A stretch of 5,224 bases of DNA, taken from Deltaproteobacteria bacterium (lineage in GTDB: Bacteria > Desulfobacterota > Binatia > UBA9968). Below, piece by piece: positions 1-5,058 of this stretch. The translations under genes were made by a program, and so were the position numbers. The notes under the pieces are model-generated. The model did no database searches, had not been told where the DNA came from, and saw only the letters and a program-made list of their open reading frames with translations. Within the stretch, counting starts at the first letter, position 1. Each line of letters opens with the position of its first letter. Where the stretch lies: the NCBI GenBank assembly GCA_020027655.1, contig JAHKKJ010000313.1, positions 1-5,224 on the forward strand, read 5' to 3'.

Positions 1-205
1 CCGCATGATCGCAGCGGAACAGGCGCTCTTGGGTGAGTGGCCTGACGCCGACCTTTTTCGCCGGGCGGGCGATATTGCGGCGCAAGCGGTGGATCCGCCA
101 GCCGACATCCACGCGTCTTCGAGTTACCGGCGCCATCTCACTGGCGTGTTGGTGCGCCGCGCCTTGACTACTGCGGCGAGTCGCGTCAAAGGGCGCGCGC
201 CATGA
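1..205 (+). CDS. Molybdenum hydroxylase FAD-binding subunit (CoxM-like), C-terminal fragment
   Basis: This is the last 67 codons of a gene that starts upstream of the window, read from base 2 to the TGA at 203-205. The motif DIHASSSYRRHL (from about base 104), followed by GVLVRRAL, is the characteristic end of the C-terminal domain of FAD subunits in the CO dehydrogenase/xanthine dehydrogenase family (CoxM type). In that family this subunit takes electrons from the 2Fe-2S subunit and passes them to an external acceptor. The FAD-binding motifs lie outside the window, so cofactor binding cannot be checked. The internal ATG at base 5 is not a real start, because the reading frame is open to the window edge and the family is usually a little under 300 residues. 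The stop overlaps the next start as ATGA at 202-205, so the two genes are probably translationally coupled in one operon. Confidence 0.9.
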   Translation, partial: RMIAAEQALLGEWPDADLFRRAGDIAAQAVDPPADIHASSSYRRHLTGVLVRRALTTAASRVKGRAP

Positions 206-681
206 CTGAAATGATCTCGATCACTCTCAGAGTAAACGGATCCGAACGAACGGCGGCCGTTGAGCCACGCCGTTCGCTGGTTGATTTTCTGCGCCACGAC
301 CTCGGCTTGGTGGGAACTCACGTCGGCTGCGAACACGGCGTGTGCGGCGCTTGCACGGTCATGCTCGATGGCCGGACGGTGCGCTCCTGTTTGCTCTTCG
401 CCGCCCAGGCCGACGGCTCCGAAGTCACCACCATCGAAGGCATCGGTACGGACGAAGCGCTTCATCCTTTGCAGGTGGCGTTTCAGCAACACCACGCGCT
501 GCAATGCGGCTTTTGCACGCCGGGGATGATCTTGGCGGCCCTCGAGCTGCTGCGCGATAACGCCGATCCGAGTGACGAAGAAATACGCGTCGGTCTCAGC
601 GGCAATCTCTGCATGTGCACGGGCTACGTCAATATCGTGCGGGCGGTGCGCGCCGCTGCACGCGACGGAAATGTGAGATGA
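202..681 (+). CDS. Molybdenum hydroxylase [2Fe-2S] small subunit (CoxS-like)
   Basis: This is a complete 159-residue iron-sulfur subunit, the usual length for the family. It carries electrons from the molybdenum centre to the FAD subunit in a cytoplasmic heterotrimer. Residues 1 to about 80 form the plant-ferredoxin-type domain, with cluster cysteines C43, C48, C51 and C63 in CEHGVCGACT and further on. The C-terminal helical domain holds the second cluster with C102, C105, C137 and C139 in QCGFCTPG and LCMCTGY. Q101, just before C102, is the conserved Gln that contacts the pterin cofactor in relatives. The ATG at 202 is preceded by AAAGGG (188-193) at 8 nt spacing; an ATG at 211 is a less likely alternative. 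It overlaps both neighbours by 4 nt (ATGA). One oddity is Met138 between the last two cysteines, where Arg is usual (CRCTGY). Subunit type is certain; substrate cannot be told from this subunit. Confidence 0.96.
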   Translation: MTEMISITLRVNGSERTAAVEPRRSLVDFLRHDLGLVGTHVGCEHGVCGACTVMLDGRTVRSCLLFAAQADGSEVTTIEGIGTDEALHPLQVAFQQHHALQCGFCTPGMILAALELLRDNADPSDEEIRVGLSGNLCMCTGYVNIVRAVRAAARDGNVR

Positions 682-3089
682 GCACCCAAGCGAAATGGGT
701 GGGCCAAGCGCTTGAGCGCGCGGAAGACCGAACCCTTCTGACGACGGGCGGTCATTTCATCGATGACCTCACCCTTCCCGGCGTGGCTCACGCCGCCTAC
801 GTTCGCAGCCCCCACGCCCGCGCCAAGATTCGACATATCGACGCAAGCCGCGCCCTCGATCATCCGGGAGTATACGCGGTCGTTACCGGCGAAGCCGTGG
901 CGCAGTTCACCCGCCCGCAGCGCGGCCGGGTGCCGCTGCCTAACTCGCCCAGAGTATATGCCGTCGCCTATGAGCAGGTGCGCTACGTGGGTGAGCCGGT
1001 CGTCGGCATCGCCGCGGTGGACCGGGCGACGGCGGAGGATGCGGCGGAGCTGGTGCAAGTGGAGTACGAACCTTTGCCACCGGTCCTGGACCCGGAAGAG
1101 GCGCTTAAGCCGGATGCGCCGCTGGTGTTCGAAGAAATCGGCTCCAACGTTCTCTGGCACGACACGTTCCCGTATGGCGATGTCGAGGCGGCTTTCGCAA
1201 ATGCCGATCTCGTGGTCAACGAGCGCGTGACGATTCACCGCTACTCTTCCACTCCGCTCGAGACCTTTGGTGTGATGGCGCGATACGAGCCCGCCACCCA
1301 TTCGTTTACGATTTGGGGCCACACGCAGCAGCCGGCGCAGGATCTGCACGTTCTCGCCGCGGCTTTCGGCGTGTCACCCGGGCAGATTCGGCTGATCATT
1401 CCCCCCATGGGCGGTTCCTTCGGCAACAAAGTGCGGCCGCTCTTCATCATTGCCGCCGCCTTGCTCGCGCGCAAGGCGGGCCGGCCGGTTAAGTGGATCG
1501 AAGATCGGCGCGAAAGCCTGTTGGCTCTGGGCCATGCCGCGGACGGCATCATGGACATGAGCGCGGCGGTAAAAGCCGACGGGAGGGTGCTGGCGATAAA
1601 ATTCCGCAACATTGAAAACGAAGGCGCCGGCATCGACTTCGCCGGGCGACACAACCTGCTCATGCTGAGCAACATCGCCAACTGTTACCGCCTCGGCGCT
1701 ATCTCCTACGAAGGTTACTCGGTGGTCACCAATCGCTGCCCTGTGGTCGCCAACCGCGGCATCGGCAAGCCGTTCATGTGTTTTGCCGTGGAAAGAATGA
1801 TCGACGCCGTAGCCCGTACTCTCAACCTCGATCGCGCGGAAATCCGTTATCGGAACTTCATCCAGCCCGAAGCGTTTCCCTACGACACGCCCTCGGGCCA
1901 AACCTACGACAGCGGTAATTATCCCGAGATGCTGAGGAAGGCGCTGGCGCTGGTGGACTATGACTCATTGCGGCGCGAGCAGGCGAAAGGACGCGAGGAG
2001 GGCCGTCTTCTTGGCATCGGCATCGCCACAGCCGTGGAACCGGGCGGCTCCAATCTAGCCTACGGAATGCTTATCTCCGGTCCCTCGCAGCTGCTGAGCG
2101 GCCAGGGAGAGGCAGCGCGAGTGAGGTTGGAGACCGACGGGACGGCGACGGTATTTACCGGCGGTCTCGATTCGGGACAGGGGCATGCAACGGCGCTGGC
2201 GCAGATTGTCGCCGACGAGCTTGGTTTGAACGTCAAGCAGGTGCGGGTCCCGACGACCTTTGATTCTGCAAGCCATCCATACGTCATGACCTCTGGGGTT
2301 TACTCCAATAAGTTCCATGGTCATGACACGGTGGCAGCCATAGGCGCGGCGCGCAAAGTTCGGGAAAAACTTTTGCAGCGCGCCGCCGCGCAACTCGAAG
2401 CCAACGTCGCGGACCTGGAACTCAACGATGGACGTATCTTCATCCGCGGCGCGCCCCAGAAGGGGATCACCATTGCTCAAGTGGCGAGCCGGGCGTACTG
2501 GAGCCTGGCCGACGAACAGCCGGACGGCGAGCCCGGTCTTGAAGCGCTCTATTACTATAGTAATCCCTTGGCCAATCGTCCGGACGACAAAAAGAGGGTT
2601 CGCGTACAGCTGGGTTTTGCCAGCGCCGCCCACGTGGCGGTGGTGGAAGTCGATCCGGAAACCTTCGAAATCAAAATCTTGCGCTATGTGGTGATTCACG
2701 ACTGTGGTCGTCAGATCAATCCCGGTATCGTCGAGGGCCAAGTCCATGGCGCGACGGCTCATGGAATAGCGGCAGCGCTTTTCGAGGAATTTACCTACGA
2801 CGAAAACGGCCAACTGCTCACGACCAGCTTCATGGATTATTTGAAACCAACCGCCGCGGATCTCCCCGATATCGAGGGTGATCGGCTGGAAACTCCCTCT
2901 CCGCTGACGTTGCTCGGAACCAAGGGAGTCGGCGAAGGTGGCGCCGTAGTTGCACCGGCGGCGATTGCCAGCGCGGTGGAGGATGCGCTTTTACCGCTAG
3001 GGATTCACATCGCAGCGCTGCCGATTACACCGAGCCGGCTGTTCGAGGCGGTGTCAAGCGGGATGAAACTGTATGAGAAAAGAAAATGA
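678..3089 (+). CDS. Molybdenum hydroxylase molybdopterin-binding large subunit (xanthine dehydrogenase/CoxL family, not form I CO dehydrogenase)
   Basis: This 803-residue catalytic subunit matches the usual length of CoxL-type proteins. Its start is typical (WVGQALERAEDRTLLT, residues 7-22), followed by an aldehyde oxidase/xanthine dehydrogenase a/b domain to about residue 135. The cofactor-binding region follows, with HRYSSTPLET (187-196), a TQQP motif (216-219), GGSFGNK (245-251, usually GGGFGxK), GQGH (500-503), DCGRQINPGIVEGQVHG (675-691) and GVGEGG, whose E753 is the expected catalytic base. The substrate-side loop is ANRGIGK (358-364). CO dehydrogenase form I has AYRCSFR there and form II AYRGAGR, so CO oxidation is not supported. 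The segment MTSGVYSNKF (537-546) also departs from the common TFGSRS sequence. The ATG at 678 was chosen because it forms an ATGA overlap with the small subunit and gives the family N-terminus; an in-frame GTG at 615 would add 21 unconserved residues. Likely reaction: hydroxylation of an unknown aromatic, heteroaromatic or aldehyde substrate using water. The substrate is unknown. Confidence 0.93.
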   Translation: MSTQAKWVGQALERAEDRTLLTTGGHFIDDLTLPGVAHAAYVRSPHARAKIRHIDASRALDHPGVYAVVTGEAVAQFTRPQRGRVPLPNSPRVYAVAYEQVRYVGEPVVGIAAVDRATAEDAAELVQVEYEPLPPVLDPEEALKPDAPLVFEEIGSNVLWHDTFPYGDVEAAFANADLVVNERVTIHRYSSTPLETFGVMARYEPATHSFTIWGHTQQPAQDLHVLAAAFGVSPGQIRLIIPPMGGSFGNKVRPLFIIAAALLARKAGRPVKWIEDRRESLLALGHAADGIMDMSAAVKADGRVLAIKFRNIENEGAGIDFAGRHNLLMLSNIANCYRLGAISYEGYSVVTNRCPVVANRGIGKPFMCFAVERMIDAVARTLNLDRAEIRYRNFIQPEAFPYDTPSGQTYDSGNYPEMLRKALALVDYDSLRREQAKGREEGRLLGIGIATAVEPGGSNLAYGMLISGPSQLLSGQGEAARVRLETDGTATVFTGGLDSGQGHATALAQIVADELGLNVKQVRVPTTFDSASHPYVMTSGVYSNKFHGHDTVAAIGAARKVREKLLQRAAAQLEANVADLELNDGRIFIRGAPQKGITIAQVASRAYWSLADEQPDGEPGLEALYYYSNPLANRPDDKKRVRVQLGFASAAHVAVVEVDPETFEIKILRYVVIHDCGRQINPGIVEGQVHGATAHGIAAALFEEFTYDENGQLLTTSFMDYLKPTAADLPDIEGDRLETPSPLTLLGTKGVGEGGAVVAPAAIASAVEDALLPLGIHIAALPITPSRLFEAVSSGMKLYEKRK

Positions 3090-3094
3090 ACCAC

Positions 3095-3112
3095 CCTGCA
3101 GCAAGCTGCGGG
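3095..3112. repeat. Hairpin repeat, copy 1 (GCAGCAAGCTGCGGG)
   Basis: The 15-mer GCAGCAAGCTGCGGG occupies 3098-3112 and recurs exactly at 3253-3267. It contains GCAGC and GCTGC arms around AA. In this copy the stem extends outward to 3095 and 3112 through a T-G wobble and two C-G pairs. It starts 5 bp after the large-subunit stop codon. The following bases (TTATAGAT) are not a T-run, so terminator function is only possible, not shown. Confidence 0.6.
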
Positions 3113-3145
3113 TTATAGATCGAACACTATGACGTGACCCAAATT

Positions 3146-3222
3146 CGTCACCCCCGAATGTCTTAATCGGGGGTCCAGTCCGAGTTTGCCTGGATTCCCG
3201 CTAAAAGCATGCGGGAATGACG
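3146..3222. repeat. Two-hairpin REP/MITE-like element
   Basis: There are two stem-loops with the same geometry. The first pairs ACCCCCGA (3150-3157) with TCGGGGGT (3167-3174) around a 9-nt loop. The second pairs ATTCCCGC (3194-3201) with GCGGGAAT (3211-3218), also around a 9-nt loop. The halves are themselves roughly inverted copies: CGTCACCCCCG (3146-3156) against the reverse complement of CGGGAATGACG (3212-3222) matches 9 of 11, and TCGGGGGTCCAG (3167-3178) against the reverse complement of CTGGATTCCCGC (3190-3201) matches 9 of 12. This layout resembles paired REP sequences or a small non-coding mobile repeat. The CTGGATTCCCGC...GCGGGAATGAC wording resembles dispersed repeats recalled from other bacterial genomes, which was not checked here. 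No transposase is visible. Confidence 0.65.
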
Positions 3223-3252
3223 GACTCTGACGGACCTAACAAGCGTCTTTAC

Positions 3253-3267
3253 GCAGCAAGCTGCGGG
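3253..3267. repeat. Hairpin repeat, copy 2 (GCAGCAAGCTGCGGG)
   Basis: This is an exact second copy of the 15-mer at 3098-3112, in the same orientation and 155 bp downstream. Here the stem is extended by one C-G pair (3252-3265). The two copies bracket the two-hairpin element, so the whole 3095-3267 block may be a composite repeat or a nested insertion. Confidence 0.6.
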
Positions 3268-3283
3268 GAATCAAACTCGCTGA

Positions 3284-3311
3284 TTGAAAATTCGAAAGCC
3301 AAAACTAAAAA
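3284..3311 (+). promoter_or_regulatory. Weak candidate sigma70-like promoter for the UbiD-family gene
   Basis: TTGAAA (3284-3289) matches 5 of 6 bases of the -35 consensus and TAAAAA (3306-3311) matches 4 of 6 of the -10 consensus, with a 16-bp spacer. A promoter is expected somewhere here because of the 323-bp gap. These bases also belong to the A-rich 7-bp-periodic tract, so the match may be coincidental. Confidence 0.2.
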
Positions 3312-3375
3312 TTCAGGAAGCGGGAGATTTAGCTTCTGCATTCTGATGTCTGGATTCTGACTTATGAATTCTGTG
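3284..3375. repeat. Degenerate 7-bp tandem repeat upstream of the UbiD-family gene
   Basis: The clear part is six consecutive 7-bp units from 3334 to 3375: TTCTGCA, TTCTGAT, GTCTGGA, TTCTGAC, TTATGAA and TTCTGTG (consensus TTCTGAN). Upstream of this, from 3284, the same register gives A-rich units TTGAAAA, TTCGAAA, GCCAAAA, CTAAAAA and TTCAGGA, so the period may extend over about 90 bp, with a poorly matching stretch at about 3319-3333. The array ends 22 bp before the ribosome binding site of the next gene. Confidence 0.6.
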
Positions 3376-3397
3376 TTGCTCTGGATTTGCGAATGAC

Positions 3398-3404
3398 GAG
3401 GAGG
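3398..3404 (+). promoter_or_regulatory. Ribosome binding site of the UbiD-family gene
   Basis: GAGGAGG lies 8 nt before the ATG at 3413, a strong Shine-Dalgarno match at good spacing. It fixes the start codon of the decarboxylase. Confidence 0.85.
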
Positions 3405-3412
3405 CGATCCTA

Positions 3413-4876
3413 ATGGCAAAACCCATCGTAGCGAAGCCCCAGCTTTCAGCCGCCCCTTTCGGTTCCGACTTGCATCAGTTCCTCGAGCAATACGAGCGCG
3501 CCTATCCAGACGAAGTGCTGCATATTGAAGAACCGCTGCAGGCCGAGTGGGAGATTGCCGCCCTGGCGATGAAACTTGAGAAAGCGCACCGCTTTCCGCT
3601 GCTGGTCTTTCACAACGTGGTTGTCGACGGCAAGCGCGCGGAAATGCCGCTGGTTACATTCTTGATGGCGAGTCGTCTCCGCTTGGCCCGCGCCATGGGA
3701 GCCGAGGTGCGCAGCGCCGGGCTCGCCTGTTACGAGCGGGTACAAACGCGACATGAGCCGGTCACCGTTGAGCGCGACGTGGCGCCGGTGAAGCAAGTTG
3801 TCGAAAAGGGCCCGGACATCGATGTGCGCCGGTTTCCGGCTCTACGCCATCACCGGATGGATCCAGGCCGCTACATCACGGAAGGCCACTTTCTAACTTT
3901 CAATCGCAACACCGGTATAGACAATTCCGCCATGCATCGCGGCTGGTTGGCCGATCGTGACGAGATCCGCGTCTGGCTCGCGCCGAATTCGCACAACGCC
4001 CATAACCTGCGTTACTGCGAGGAGGCGGGAGAAGACATGCCGGCAGCATACTGGATCGGGCATCATCCGCTGGCGCTGCTGGGGGCGGCGAACCACGTGG
4101 GACCGGAAGAAAGCCACTACCAAACCGCGGGCGGCACCTTGGGCTCGCCTTTGCGCCTGGTCCCTTCTGAGACGCTGGGTGAAAAGTTCCTGGTGCCCGC
4201 CGATGCGGAAGTGGTGATCGAGGGATATATGCCCAGAGGCCAGCGCAAGCCCGAGGGGCCGTTCGGAGAGTACACGCGCCACGTCGGACCGCAGCGCTGG
4301 GGTCCGCTGCTCAAGGTCACCGCGGTGACACATCGCCGCGATGCCTATTGGGACGACGTGATGGTCGGCCACACTCATTGGATCATCAGTTTAACGAAAG
4401 AGGGCGAAGTCTTTCGCGCAGTGCAACGATCCGTGCCCGGGGTGAAGGCCGTGCATTTGCCGATGTCGGGTTGCGGCGTGGCGCATGTTTACGTTCAGAT
4501 ACGCAAGACCGTGGAGGGTCAGGGCAAAACCGCGGCGGTGTCGGCGTTGACTTCCTACATTGGGCTGAAGCATGCGTTTGTCTTCGACGAAGACGTCGAT
4601 ATATTCGACGAGCGGGAAGTGCTCTTGGCTCTCGCCACTCGCTTCCAGGCGGATCGTGGCCTGGTGACGTTGCCGGGCGTGACCGGATCGCCGCTCGACC
4701 CCAGCTCGCCCGACGGCAGGCTCGTGTGCAAAGCCGGTTTCGACTGCACCAAACCGCTGGGCAAGCCTTTCGCCGAGCGGCTGTCGATCGCCGGTGAAGT
4801 GCTGGCGCGTATCGATCCGCTAAAGATCATTGGCGAGAAGCGCTGGAGCGATATCCCCGTTGAGCCGTGGGGATGA
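3413..4876 (+). CDS. UbiD-family prenylated-FMN-dependent (de)carboxylase
   Basis: This 487-residue protein is about the usual UbiD length. The family reversibly decarboxylates aromatic or alpha,beta-unsaturated acids in the cytoplasm, using prenylated FMN made by UbiX; no ubiX gene is in the window. Family landmarks in order are GRYITEGHFLTF (152-163), N171-S-A-M-H-R176, H194, AGGTLGSP (239-246), PADAEVVIEG (262-271) and EGPFGEYT (281-288). By comparison with Fdc1 and E. coli UbiD, R176, E281 and E286 form the catalytic Arg-Glu-Glu triad, and N171 and H194 are metal ligands. The third metal ligand, Glu in the usual SEYxxAG, reads S234-H235-Y236-Q-T-A-G, so His apparently replaces it. The strong GAGGAGG site supports the ATG at 3413. 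It is separated from the hydroxylase operon by 323 bp, so it is probably transcribed separately but may share a pathway. It is not close enough in motif detail to be called the ubiquinone-pathway UbiD; the substrate is unknown. Confidence 0.93.
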   Translation: MAKPIVAKPQLSAAPFGSDLHQFLEQYERAYPDEVLHIEEPLQAEWEIAALAMKLEKAHRFPLLVFHNVVVDGKRAEMPLVTFLMASRLRLARAMGAEVRSAGLACYERVQTRHEPVTVERDVAPVKQVVEKGPDIDVRRFPALRHHRMDPGRYITEGHFLTFNRNTGIDNSAMHRGWLADRDEIRVWLAPNSHNAHNLRYCEEAGEDMPAAYWIGHHPLALLGAANHVGPEESHYQTAGGTLGSPLRLVPSETLGEKFLVPADAEVVIEGYMPRGQRKPEGPFGEYTRHVGPQRWGPLLKVTAVTHRRDAYWDDVMVGHTHWIISLTKEGEVFRAVQRSVPGVKAVHLPMSGCGVAHVYVQIRKTVEGQGKTAAVSALTSYIGLKHAFVFDEDVDIFDEREVLLALATRFQADRGLVTLPGVTGSPLDPSSPDGRLVCKAGFDCTKPLGKPFAERLSIAGEVLARIDPLKIIGEKRWSDIPVEPWG

Positions 4877-4880
4877 AATG

Positions 4881-4908
4881 GTTTCGCGTCTCGTGTTTCG
4901 AGTTCAAC
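4881..4908. repeat. Short 7-bp-periodic repeat after the UbiD-family gene
   Basis: Four consecutive 7-bp units start 4 bp after the stop codon: GTTTCGC, GTCTCGT, GTTTCGA and GTTCAAC. The reverse complement of the unit (CGAAAC core) matches the CCCGAAA units at 5013-5026 at the other end of the same spacer, so the two tracts are in opposite sequence sense. Confidence 0.5.
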
Positions 4909-4998
4909 TTAAAGATTGATGACTCGCGATAACCAAGCGCTGATATTTTTGTTTTGTGCAAAATGCTGGAATAGTGGAGCGATCAAGAAAATGACGAG

Positions 4999-5047
4999 CT
5001 CGATTCTCATGACCCGAAACCCGAAACTCATAACCCGGAACTACGAA
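4999..5047. repeat. 7-bp tandem repeat running into the MDR gene's ribosome binding site
   Basis: From 5006 the sequence reads as six 7-bp units: CTCATGA, CCCGAAA, CCCGAAA, CTCATAA, CCCGGAA and CTACGAA, with a weaker unit CTCGATT before them at 4999. There is also a 21-bp higher-order period: CTCATGACCCGAAAC (5006-5020) and CTCATAACCCGGAAC (5027-5041) agree at 13 of 15 positions. The last unit shares its final bases with the AAGGAGG ribosome binding site. Confidence 0.6.
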
Positions 5048-5052
5048 GGAGG
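5046..5052 (+). promoter_or_regulatory. Ribosome binding site of the MDR-family gene
   Basis: AAGGAGG lies 6 nt before the ATG at 5059 and is a near-perfect Shine-Dalgarno sequence. It favours that start over the in-frame ATG at 5071. Confidence 0.85.
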
Positions 5053-5058
5053 TGCGTC

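Larger units (their letters stand above)
3090..3412. other. Gene-free spacer built mainly of hairpins and short repeats
   Basis: No credible gene is seen on either strand in this 323-bp stretch. The first half holds four hairpins (starting at 3095, 3150, 3194 and 3252), and the second half is A/T-richer and 7-bp periodic. There is no hairpin followed by a clear T-run, so no classical rho-independent terminator for the hydroxylase operon can be named, although the GC-rich hairpins could act as weak terminators or 3' stabilisers. The spacer suggests that the downstream decarboxylase has its own promoter. Confidence 0.8.

Noticed and set aside
615..677. Upstream in-frame GTG start for the large molybdenum subunit, giving 824 residues
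   Set aside because: It would overlap the iron-sulfur gene by 67 bp and add 21 residues unlike the family start. The ATG at 678 forms an ATGA overlap like the preceding junction and begins just before the conserved N-terminus.
624..1349. Long open reading frame on the minus strand (241 codons)
   Set aside because: It lies opposite the well-supported large subunit gene, shows no recognisable domain, and is expected by chance in high-GC coding DNA.
2055..2813. Long open reading frame on the minus strand (252 codons)
   Set aside because: It is antisense to conserved molybdopterin-binding motifs of the large subunit, and its translation has no family features.
678..3089. Calling the enzyme an aerobic CO dehydrogenase (coxL)
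   Set aside because: The AYRCSFR loop with the copper-binding Cys of form I CO dehydrogenase is absent; the loop reads ANRGIGK.
3095..3120. Rho-independent terminator after the hydroxylase operon
   Set aside because: The hairpin is present but is followed by TTATAGAT rather than a T-run, so it is listed as a repeat only.
3146..3267. CRISPR-like array
   Set aside because: The repeats are palindromic, few and unevenly spaced, without equal-length unique spacers or cas genes.
3893..4378. Minus-strand open reading frame opposite the UbiD-family gene (161 codons)
   Set aside because: It is a shadow of the conserved UbiD catalytic region, with no recognisable motif.
4916..4977. Promoter for the MDR gene, including TTGATG at 4916 and the TTTTG-TG-CAAAA dyad at 4952-4963
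   Set aside because: No -35/-10 pair with acceptable spacing and match was found. The 5-bp dyad is short and expected by chance in AT-rich spacer DNA.
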